Positions 33,748 to 44,102 of a stretch of 64,000 bases of DNA are shown here, in pieces; the first letter of the stretch is position 1; every line of letters starts with the position of its first letter. The notes under the pieces were generated by a model, which saw only the letters and a list, made by a program, of their open reading frames with translations, was not told the DNA's origin and ran no database searches. Source of the stretch: Ophiosphaerella korrae (Eukaryota > Ascomycota > Dothideomycetes > Pleosporales > Phaeosphaeriaceae); NCBI GenBank assembly GCA_028456385.1, contig JALNQF010000016.1, positions 186,001-250,000 on the forward strand, written 5' to 3'. A program made the translations under genes and the position numbers.

Positions 33748-36546
33748 TTGGTAGAGGCATTTAAGGCAGCACCGTCTCGCACTGCCTCGGACCGACTCAA
33801 ATCTTCCTACCTCTACTTAAAATCTCGTCACCATTACATCCGGACTGTCAACCGAGAAGAACACCATGTAAAACAGCATGGCTGCGCTGCAGTAGTAACC
33901 CATCATGTCGTCGAGCAGGACCGCCAAGCGAGAATAGAAAGCCTTGCAGCACTGAAGCGGTCTAGCCGTATTTTAACATCTCTGTTATCTGAGTATTCCG
34001 CAGCCGCAGCCGCAGCCGCAGCCGACTCGTGCAGCTATCCTTGAGAAGTTGTTACCAGAAACCAACGACAGTTTGCGCACAAAGGGCAAGAAGGCAATAG
34101 TGAGCCTGCACTATGACCCTAAGGTAGAGAACATTACGAAGACTCTGCGAAACTACATTGGAATCCTAACGTTCTACTATGCTGCCGCGTCATCTACGTT
34201 ACAGCCACTCACAGGTACAGCCCTCTCGAAGTAACTATGCACTTTCCATCCTAAGGGTTCTACAGATGCGAAACTATGTAAAATCCGTCGGTGGCTGTCT
34301 GTGTCAGACCCGTCGGCAAATTACTAGAAAGCACTCAAGCTACGGCTAGCCGATACTGGACTTTGGTTCCCTGAGAGCGATGCATACACTAGATGGAAGA
34401 GGGCCGCTACGACACCCCTTTGGCTCTACGGGATTCCCGGATACGGCAAGACTATCCTAAACTCCACTGTATTGCGAGATGTACTCCAACATTGGCAGGA
34501 TGGTCCTGGGAAAGTGACTGTGTATTTCTTCTTCGACTTCAACAACGCACAGAAGCAGGATCCAGAGATGATGGTGCGTTCGTTGCTGTGCCAACTCTCG
34601 CAGCAGTCCATCAAGATTCCAGCAAGTCTCGACACCCTATTCTCTTCATGCGAAAGCGGGCAGCGTCAGCCATCAATCCATGCATTGATGAATGCGCTGC
34701 AATCAATAATGGAAGATCTCCCGCAGATCTACATCGTGCTCGATGCTCTAGATGAGTGCGGTCAGCGCGTAGAGCTGATGGAGATGTTCGAAACGATGGT
34801 GGGATGGAAACTACCGAACCTGCACCTCCTAGTGACGAGCCGAAGAGAGCGCGACATCGAGGGTTCTCTAGAAGGCTTTGTAGATGGTCAGAACCGAATC
34901 TGTCTCCAAAGCGCGGTAGTGGACAAAGACATTCAACGATATGTCCGGCAGAGGCTGTCTGACGATAAGCGCTTGCGAAAATGGGAGAGGGACGCTTCTA
35001 TGATGAGACAGATCGAGACTGTCTTGATGAGTGGAGCTAAAGGAATGCATGTGTGCCTAATCAGGAGTTTCTAATCTTACGCTAACAATAATGCTAGGTT
35101 TCGGTGGGCCGTTTGCCGGCTGGATGAACCGGGGAAGTGCGTGAACCGGAAAATGTTACAGAAGGTGCTCACAACACTACCACCGAATCTGGACCAGACA
35201 TACGACCGGATTCTAGCTGCTATTGACGAGGACTACTATCAATACCCTCCCCGCATTTTACAGTGGCTGACCTTCTCCGCTCGACCACTCACAATAGACG
35301 AGGTGGCTGAAGTTGTCGCCCTCGATGCAAAGCGTGATCCTGCATTCGATCGTGACGAAGTCTTGGAAGATCCGTTGGAAGTTTTGAATATATGCTCAAG
35401 CCTTGTCACTATGGCTGTTGATAACAACTATCGAAGGGGAGATTCATCGAGACAAGTCGTTGAGCTGGCGCATTACTCGGTCAAGGAGTACCTTGTCTCA
35501 GACAGAATCCGTACGGGGAAAGCAGCAAGGTACAGCATGCAAAATGATGTCTGCCATAGTGCTATATCAACCAGTTGCCTTGGCTACCTGCTTCAGTTCC
35601 AACAATCAGAACTGAAGTCAGACTTCCTTGAGTCATTTAAGCTCGCACGTTACTCGGCAGAGTTCTGGACTAGACATGCTCAGAAGACAGGTGAACGAAC
35701 AAAAGAGACAAACGAGGCGGCGATTCGTCTGTGCTGCAAGAAGGAATCTGCTTACGTCAACTGGGTTCGGTTGTGGGATCCTGAGCGACCTTGGCGTGGG
35801 TCAGACTTGCTAAAGGAATCTTACTATATACTCGACCTACTTTACTACGCAGCACTTTTGGATCTGAGAGATGTGGTAAAGCTGCTGCTTGATAAGGGTG
35901 CCGACGTCAACGCGCAGGGTGGATACTACGGCAACGCACTCCAGGCGGCTTCAGCTAGAGGCTGCGAGGCAGTCGTGAAGCTGCTGCTCGACGAGGGCGC
36001 TGAGATCAACATGCAGGGTGGACACTACGGCAACGCACTCTATGCCGCTGCATATATAGGCAATCAACAAATTCTCGAGTTGCTAATTTCGAAACAGAAT
36101 ATAAGACTACTCCAAGATCAGTATAACCGTACCTTGCTTTGGTAGGCTACAGCTGGTAGTCATACTGCTATTGTTCAGGTACTTGTTACGCAATACAACT
36201 ACGATCCTAGAATTGCCAACAAGTTTGGTCGAACGCCACTCTAGATAGCTAGGAAGAAAGGCCATCATCCAGTATCCGAGTTTCTGTTTGAACAGTGTGA
36301 TCTCTCTGATCCCGGAAGAGCAATCTCGCTTGAACATACTGAGAAATTAAGTTCAGTTGAATGTGATGTCTGCACTTTGCGCATAAAGGCAGCTGCCTTT
36401 CACTATCACTGCCTACAATGCCCTAATGGAAATTGGGATATTTGCGAAGATTGTAGAATGAGCGGTGCCCCCATTGTGCGGACGAGTCACACTTTTTGGT
36501 GAGGCGTACACTGAGAGACGGAAAGTGGATTGAGGTGGAGAGTTGA
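33748..36546 (+). pseudogene. NLR-type STAND protein: helical N-terminus, NACHT, ankyrin repeats, ZZ finger (inactivated)
   Basis: Reading along the plus strand: an N-terminal helical region (33748-34250, interrupted by a CAGCCG repeat at 34002-34024 where the frame changes), then a NACHT ATPase with Walker A GIPGYGKTIL (about 34427) and Walker B IYIVLDALDEC (about 34728). An intron lies at about 35054-35097. After a winged-helix-like region come two ankyrin repeats (VVKLLLDKGADVNAQGG, VVKLLLDEGAEINMQGG). The C-terminus is a ZZ-type zinc finger (CDVCTLRIKAAAFHYHCLQC, CEDC). In-frame TAG codons at 34325, 36143 and 36242 and a frameshift near 36465 break it; the last two TAGs fall where Trp is expected. 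Such proteins act in fungal non-self recognition and heterokaryon incompatibility. This copy cannot be full length. Confidence 0.82.
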
Positions 36547-36950
36547 TTGGCCATCTCGAGTGCGTTCATTACCTACGCTGGGACAGTTACGTCAGGTTTT
36601 AGTAGTAAGGGATGTAATATAGACACGCGATCTACATGTCATTCGTTTGGGATGGGTCAGAAGATTTTCAAAGTTGATTGCTGTATCAAACTACAAGTAG
36701 CAAGCGTACCTCTGTACAAAATTCTACTATTACCAACTGTTCGGGAACTGTCTAACTAGTCCTGTACAAAGAGCTGGGGTTAAATTTACTATATAGACGC
36801 TTCAACGCACTATCTCACAGCTGCTCCGGGCGTTTCCAAACGGCGATCATAGTAACAGAAGCAAGTGGAGACGACTGCTCCCATATGCCCAGTACGCTCT
36901 TTTGCATAGCCAGGCGAACAACGACGATAAAGAAATAATGTATCTTGCAC
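36547..36950. other. Intergenic
   Basis: About 400 bp between two pseudogenes; no gene or repeat seen. Confidence 0.4.
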
Positions 36951-37236
36951 CGAAATGTGCTGTCTTCGTACAGTGACAGACGGTATAAGGAGGCAGAGGA
37001 GCTGTTTATGCAAGCGATGCAGACAGACGAGGAAGAGAGTGCTTAGCCACGAGCATCCTGATATGTTGGCCAGCATAAACAATTTCGTCTTCACGCTGCA
37101 GCCGCAAGCTCGTCACGAAGCTGTTGCACTAATGGAAAGATGCTTCCAATTGCACCAGCTTGTTCTTGGCGAGCAGCATCCTGATCCAAAGTCGCCATTG
37201 GACACCCTGTGGGGCCGACAGGCGAAGGATAATTAG
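36951..37236 (+). pseudogene. Tetratricopeptide (kinesin-light-chain type) remnant
   Basis: Two frames carry pieces of KLC-like TPRs: RYKEAEELFMQAMQTDEE in one, then after a frame change HEHPDMLASINNF, EAVALMERCFQLHQLV and LGEQHPDPKS. The repeated EHPD/LGEQHPD signature and ~42-residue spacing identify TPRs of the NB-ARC/NACHT-TPR proteins of fungi. Only about 1.5-2 repeats remain. It may be the tail of a second STAND-type gene whose nucleotide-binding part has been lost. Confidence 0.65.
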
Positions 37237-37685
37237 CGGGATAAGTTCATGATGTTGCTACCGCATGTAGTTTGATCTTCGGGCTAGATACCACATCCAA
37301 AACCATGGCTTTTTAACGATACATATATGACCATCCGACAGCAGCTTCTACTGTAATAACTCGTTGAGAGTTTTAATGCACGCTGCGTTGTTAGTGTAGG
37401 CAGAGCGACAACTGATCGGTGCTGGAAAAGGGCCTGTCTGCAACATGCGCGCGTACATGGGGAATGCAGCTCGGCCAACGATCAACGTGAGGCATGCACG
37501 GCTACTCCCGGGTCAGCTGGGCTTTGCTAACAGGCTCGCCAGATTACAGCTAGACTATATCCGTACCCTGCGTGGTGGTCCTTATTTACCGATTTCGTAT
37601 TAGTAGGAGAGAAATCTAACCTGGTGTTCTGCTACGGCGGTTGTTCCGTTACGCAGGGATGCACGTTGATATATAAGTTGTAAAT
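37237..37685. other. Intergenic
   Basis: No supported gene or repeat in about 450 bp. Confidence 0.4.
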
Positions 37686-38569
37686 TTATGCGATACTAGG
37701 TAGGTATCTAAGAGGTCTAAAGGGTTTTTTTTGTCTCGTTGCGGGGGGTTTCTCGCCCTGCAGGAACGGACTTTGGGTGTCAGACCTCATGACCTCGTCA
37801 CTAGCCGCCTCCCAACTCCCTATAGACGGCGGCCCCGATCGACGATGCAATGCCTCGTTTTCCCACAGTATAATCCCCTCTAGTTCGAGACCTCTTTCTA
37901 GCAGCTCTACGCGCGATAAGTCACCAGTGATACTAAGCTCAGCATATACCTTCTCCTGCAGCGCTGTCCACTCCTGCCGCGAAAGCACTTCGGGACACAC
38001 CACCACCTCCTATATTTCCAGTCCCGTTAAATCGCGACCAACAAAAACTGCTTCCGTATTTCCATGTGCCTGCCACCGTGCCTACGTACCGCTATGCCTC
38101 TCCGCCCACACATGGGACCCTTTCGGAAGGCTGTTAGACCGCAGCTCTACTCCACTGCGCCAAACAAACCCAAAAAGGTAGATGAGTATTCAACAACGTT
38201 GAATACCGGAGTAGAACAGTATATATATATATATTGTTACAAAGGCCCACTGGCCCTCAGCTCTCGGCTCAGTATGCGCCAATCGCAACACTACTACAGC
38301 CCTGCAGGCCTTGTAGGCGCCGAAGCCTAACAAAGGCATTGCAGCGACTCGGGGTCATCCTGAGAGGACCGGCCAACAAACTGGAACCTGCACACTCGAC
38401 TCGCACTCACATCAGACTCATAATCATACAGATCGCCAGGTGGCAACGCATTCAAATCGTTAGGTGACAACAAGTTCATCTTCAAGGGGGGCATGGGGCG
38501 CGCAAAGATGAAGGATGGACGAATGCGTGCGAAGATGGACAATGGACGTGCGAGGATGGAGGCACGCAC
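37686..38569 (-). pseudogene. Unrecognised gene interrupted by a solo-LTR-like element
   Basis: On the minus strand, 38569-38333 encodes a basic N-terminal stretch, then MNLLSPNDLNALPPGDLYDY and RFQFVGRSSQDDPESLQCL. The LTR-like element (38132-38332) then closes the frame with its own TAG. If the element and one 5-bp duplication are ignored, the frame continues for about 14 codons (PKGSHVWAERHSG) to a GTACGT intron donor. A further exon (about 38006-37686) encodes EWTALQEKVYAELS, LLERGLELEGIILWEN. The phase between these last two parts is off by one. No known domain was recognised. Confidence 0.5.
38132..38332. mobile_element. Solo-LTR-like element, copy 1
   Basis: A 201-bp unit beginning TGTTAGACC and ending GCCTAACA, i.e. 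TG...CA ends with a short inverted repeat (TGTTAG/CTAACA). It is flanked by a perfect 5-bp direct duplication, AAGGC, at 38127-38131 and 38333-38337. A second copy at 52122-52313 has a different 5-bp duplication. Ends and 5-bp duplication fit a solo LTR (or very short non-autonomous LTR element). It carries a (TA)n run at 38220-38234 that is shorter in copy 2. Confidence 0.88.
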
Positions 38570-40727
38570 CTTGTTTCTAAACGGTAATTCGGGCCTAAGA
38601 TACGCTTAAGAGGATCCTTTGTATTTAAATGTATTTTCTGCGAGGTGGGGGTTTTTTTCTCGTGTGTTTGTAGAGAGGGGGAACGTTCAACGATTTAGCA
38701 AACTGTTGATATATACATCATTCTACAATGTGCTTTATCCAATACACAATCTAAAGTCGCTACAACTTTTTTTTTTTTTTTTTTTTTTTTTTTCATTCGG
38801 AACTTACAACGTAGGATCAATCTTAGGCGGAAACCTGATGAGAGGTCAAGGACACTTTGTCATAGTGTCTTAGTGTCTCCCCGCCAATAAAGGCGTTATT
38901 CTAGTACTGTTCTAGAGCATCCTTTTTGCGGTACCCACAATTGCTTTCTTACTTCATGCAACCAGCCCCTTAGACCAAGTGTGTCATTGTCCCTGTGGTC
39001 ACAGGCACACAGCGGAAAAACTTCTCCGCCGCCACCCAATAACTTGTTCCGGGATAAACTCGCAACCATTCAGCACTCTCTTATGACTAGCTTATCCCGA
39101 AAGAAGATTTTAGGCTGGTTGTCGTCGATGGAACCAATTTCTTCTAACCCCCCTAACCCCCCTACCCCTCCAATACAACGGTTTTCGATTGGGTATTGTG
39201 GAGTGGGCGTAAGTCAGCCCTTTACTAAGGACAATGCTGATATACCCCCTTGCTGCTAGCCGGCCTTTGACAGCCCGAAAAGTGGGTCCCCGGAATCTAG
39301 AATGGGGGATTTTTTTTTTTTTGCCTAGCCCTCCAACCCCCCCCCCCTTATAATGAGTACAAGTATTTGCTGATCCCAAGGCTTCAATCAATCACCAGTC
39401 ACTTCTTAAACTCACCCATATCAATCATTTCCAACAACCTTCTTTCCCATCATCATCATCACTACCATCTTCCTTTTCACTACCAGAAATGCCCCGCATC
39501 ATACCAGCCCACCGCAGCGCCCGGCAAAACCCGCAGCGCGGCCCTCAGCGCACCACCCAACGAGGCCCCACGGGCGGCCCTCAATGCATCGTCCAATAGA
39601 TCCCATCCTCAAGGCGTTTCCATCGAGGCTCCCAAATGCCCGACCGAGATAACCCCCAGATCTGACAAACAAGTCCCGCGCATTTCAACCTTCTTCACCT
39701 TCTCTTCTTGCACAAAAATATATATATATATATATATATTTATATACCACAATCGAAACTGGGGGCTTTCCCCAGCGCCCTCTTTATGGGTGGGCCTGGT
39801 TTTATTTACACTACTGCAGGTCTACCTTTTGCAACGCATTTGGGCCTCGAGTCTGTGTGGCACGGCTTCCTCCCCCCCCCCCCCCCCCCCCCGCATGCCT
39901 ACTTTGTTCCATTGGGAAATCACACATGGCTTTTTTTTTTCTATTTCCGTTGAGCTTTTTCGACCTCAATTGTATATGATTTTAGCCTGGCTACCCCTAA
40001 GATTGGGGCTGCTTCTGTAAATAACTGCCAAACTAGCCGGTGTAGATTGATGATAATTACACGCGCCGTTTTCATCGTTTGCCTTTTTTTTTCTTTTCTT
40101 CTTCTTTTCTCGTGAAATGAAACTCTCTGATTGTTTCACACACACACAACCCTGGCTTGATAACTCGATTTAACCGAGGTACGTCGGAAACAAGTCGCAT
40201 CTATATTCACGCGAGGGGCCCACGTGCGTAGGACTAGTATTTTGAAAGCATTTAGAAGCTTTTTCGTAAGGCTAGACGAAGATATGTATGATGATGATGT
40301 TGAACTTTGAAGACGGCCAAAAAATAGTTGTGCATAACGTTACTATAATCGACCTATGATTAAAGCGAGAATACCTATGAATTATACATAAAGGCAAACA
40401 AAACAAAAGGATGCCAAAGGTAGTTGGATGATAACTCTTCCGTGAATTATCTGATTCCACAGTCTAACCTTGGTAGTCCTACCACTCATATGCTAGATAA
40501 TGTACTAATAGCAGTGGCAGTACTCTTGTTCACCCTAAACACAATCATCTGCTTGTGCTACAACAATGAGAGATCTGTACCATCGTTCGTAACCCAGATA
40601 GTGATACAGAATTCAAATTGACACGTATGCTGGCCAAAGACTGCGATTTACTTCAAACCCTTGATAAGAATCTGCAGTATTTAATCAGCGTTACTATCAT
40701 ACGATGTACAGTTGCACAAGACTTGCT
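38570..40727. other. 2.2-kb low-complexity, gene-free stretch
   Basis: Contains a 27-nt poly-T (38767-38793), repeated CCCCCTAA-like sequence (39148-39170), a poly-T then poly-C cluster (39311-39350), a (TA)10 run (39718-39738), a 21-nt poly-C (39872-39892) and short CT and CA tracts (40083-40147). An open frame at 39489-39599 has Gln/Arg/Pro/Gly repeats and stops early. No gene is supported. Confidence 0.5.
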
Positions 40728-43397
40728 TTACCTTCCGCTTGTGCCTCGAGATCCACTATGCGTGGGATGATATAACGTCCTCGCTCTTCCATTCATCTGG
40801 TTGACACCGTCAGATTTCTTGGCACGATCTCTCATGGTAGGGACGGCCAATTTCGACTTGTTCGAAGCGCTGCGGAGTGAGGCAGGAGTAATATTTGGAG
40901 ACACATCCTCTTCCGAATCAAAGGGTGGTAGTCCTTGTATGGGGGTACTCGGGCGACCTCGATATTGCGGTGTCCTGCTGGTACCTGACTTTGGGTGTCG
41001 GGGCATGGTATGGGGGCGGAGCGGCTTCTTGATAACCTTCAACGCACCAGGCCTTGGTACTTTTCGCTGAAAGCTGACGGTAGGAAGACGAGTTGACTTG
41101 ACAGCGGGCAATTGATTTCGCAGGTGCTTTGATTGCAGGCGTCGTGAGTGGGTGGTTAGGGTAGATCGCTTCAAAGCACGGGTTTGACGTGAGGCGACCT
41201 GGCGAGAGTGCTCAGCTGCCTCCTTTTCAGCTCGCTCACGTGCTGCCTCTGACTGAATATTTGAATTTCTGGCTTTGACCGAGATAATGCCCAGTTTACG
41301 CCTCTTAGGTGACATCTGGTTATCTGTAGATTTGGACCTCACGGACCCCACGATATTATGGAACTTGCGCTTCGTCCCTGCGATGATTGCTGATGCGAGT
41401 GACTTGTCCTCGATGGGTTTTTTTGGCTTTGGGCCAAGCACGCCACGGCAGGATTCTGTGCCACATCGGCATTCTTGTATGTTCTTCTGCGAGAAGGGGC
41501 TGGGACAATCAGTCTATGCTAGAATAATATAAGCCTACGCCATAGGACTTACTCGAAGTTATAGTCGTAGGTGAGCTCTTCGCCGGTCATGATGCCTCGT
41601 GGACCAGCGAACAGAGCCATGCGGGGTTCTCCACCGACAGTCCATTTGATCATTTCACAATTGGGTTCGCAAGAATGATTTACAAAGCGAGCAATGGTGC
41701 CGCGAGTAGCGTCAATGATCATCTTGTTGTCAAAACTCATGAGATAATAACACTGCTAGGTGTAAGCAAGTGTAATCTTTTTTTTTTTTCGTCTTTTTTG
41801 ATTTTTGATTTTTGATTTTTGATTTTTTTTTTCTGCGCCCGTTGAAATGCAAACTTACTTTGTCTTTCTTGTAGACCTGCTTCATACGTCGCTCGCACTC
41901 TTGTTGTGTGATGATTTCACCGGCATACTCGACAATAATCTGATGAGGCTCGAATGTCCTCATAGCACGCACACCATATCCACGGTCTGCAGTGTCGGTA
42001 ACCTCGACGCCATAGTCGTATCGATTCCCCTTGGCACGTCGCTTGAGCGCAGCAAAAGGGCGATTGCCGCATTGCTCCATGCTAAGTCGGCAGTTTGTAT
42101 CATCGCATTCGTAGGCCATGATACGGTTGTGGCAGGCTTGATCACATCCATCCTCGGGGTCACAGTAACACTGAGAAGCGTCTTGCTTATCGCGCTTCCA
42201 CAGAGCCGAGGCGTCACCAATGAACCTGTCTGGGTCAAGGTTAGCAAAGCTTCGGCAAATCTAGCGGGCGAACACACTTTTGTTCAGTTTCACCCAACCA
42301 TCCACCTTTATCTTCTTTGGCAACGGGTGGTAAGTGTCAAAGGGTAGTTTGAAATCGCGGAACACGTGGTGTGGATCCTCATTAAGCAGACGATCGGAGG
42401 CGAACATTGGGAGAGGCAGAGCGCGACTCTTTTGCACTCGTTTGGCTCGCTTCTTTGCACGATTTTGGCTCTCTGAAAGGCATGGATCAAAATCACGGTG
42501 TTGGCCGACATAAAGACCTTCTTTGAGCCAGGGCTTTGTCTGAGGTTTTACAAACGTCCTTTTACTGCTGGCTTCGTCGGTGCCGGAGCTATTATTGTCA
42601 TCTTCGATGGCTGTGTAGGAGCGTTTTGCTTTGGTAGGCTTGAGAGAGGGAGCCGAGGCACTCCTTCGAAGGCTGTTCTGGACTAGTGCTGCTCTGCCGT
42701 CTGACAAGGCATTCGCAACGACATGACCAGCACCAGAGATGTTATTACGAAGAGCCTCTTTACGGAGGTCGGTGACGCGGGTGGATGAGCGGCGCAGTGC
42801 GGCCTGGGCTGCTTCTGCGGCCAGTTGCGCTTCGACAGGATCACTGGCATTGACTGAGGTAGCCCTTGACTTGGCGGCCTTCTTCTTCGCAGGAGCCGGG
42901 CCGTGCAGAGGCAAGGGGTCCTCGAGGGCTCCATGGAGGACCTTCTTGTGGTGGTTTTCCAGGTACTTTGTGGGCGTGTGGACGGCCGTGCCGGCAAGAA
43001 TCTGCACGTTGTACGTGGTGACAGACTTGCGTGAGCTGCGGGCTGACCGGCGGCCTTCGCTCGGCGGCGCCTGTGTGGCCTCTGCGGTTGGGGCTGGGCG
43101 CGGCGTGCCGTGAGCCTCGTCGGGCGGGTGCGAGGCGTGGGCCTGGTCAACTGCCCCAGCGGCTGGCTCGGCCGTGGCGGCATCAGCGAGCGCGCTGTAT
43201 TCGTCGTCGAGGCTGGTGGGCGGCGTGGATATAGACGGCGACGCGCTCGACATGGCACGCACACGGGCGTGCTTCCCCACGGGGACGTGGACGGTGATGT
43301 TGGACAGCGTCGACGAGGTAGACATGGGCGAGGGGTCGCGTGCATCCGTGGCCGCCTCCATGCTGGGTGGGCGGTCGCGTGGCGATGGAGGTGGCAT
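40728..43397 (-). CDS. ASH1: SET-domain histone methyltransferase, ASH1/H3K36 type
   Basis: Four exons (43397-42274, 42225-41859, 41752-41553, 41499-40728) give 820 residues. About 370 disordered residues precede KSVFIGDASALW and an AWS domain (CYCDPEDGCDQACHNR, CRLSMEQCGNRPF). The SET domain follows: RGYGVRAMRTFEPHQIIVEY, then MIIDATRGTIARFVNHSCEP and ELTYDYNFD, ending in a post-SET cysteine cluster (CRCGTESCRGVLG). AWS-SET-postSET is the signature of H3K36 methyltransferases. Because the C-terminal 250 residues are basic and lack WW and SRI domains, this fits Ash1 better than Set2. In fungi such as Neurospora and Fusarium, Ash1 places H3K36 methylation in poorly transcribed chromatin. Intron 2 (41858-41753) contains (GATTTTT) repeats and may use either of two tandem acceptors (CAG repeated). 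Confidence 0.9.
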
Positions 43398-44102
43398 CGA
43401 GGTGGTGTTGGGCGAGGTGGTGTTGGGGCAGGCAAGGCGGCGACGCGAAGGCCAGGTCGACCTTCAGCCGTCTGGCGGATCTGCGACGCTCACGGCTCAC
43501 GGCTCGCGCAGCAACAGTGCCAAAGTACACGCGCTGCAGCCGGCCAATGGCGCCCAGGACGTGTAAGGGCGTTGAGCAAGCCTGCAAGAATCGCCTGGCA
43601 GCCGTTGGGGGGCGGCGGGGCAACGAGCAGCAAAGTGGAATCGTGATATAGAGGGTGAGCAGGAGGTTTGGGGACGAGGTAAACATGTCCAGCTAGTCAG
43701 CCAGCCAATCAGCCTCGCCCTGATCCGGCTCGGTATGGCCCCCTCTCCCCCCCTCCCCCCTCCCCCCTCGCATTCCGTCTGGTTGAGAGAATGGCAAGCA
43801 GGCTTATTATTTGCTTATTTTCTCGTTTGCTCGCTCTGACTAGCTCTCGCGCCCATTTCATCGCCATGCACGCCGCAAGTCGCCGGCTCACTGCTCTGCC
43901 ACCGTCGCCCCAAAAAGGGGCTGTCCTGCGCAACCCAGCATCACAACAAAGGCACACACACACAAGTCCGCTCTGCTTTCACTACACACGCACTGTCCAT
44001 TCTTCCCCACTCAAGGATATCTTATCATATAGCATGGCAAATACTTGCTGGCCATCCTCCAAAGCCACTCTCCCCCCAGCGCGCGTATTGACCGCTATCT
44101 GT
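43398..44102. other. Promoter of ASH1 and 3' region of ERF2
   Basis: Two genes in tandem on the minus strand are separated by 705 bp. A run of (CCCCTCCC)-like sequence is at 43741-43768. No further gene. Confidence 0.5.
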
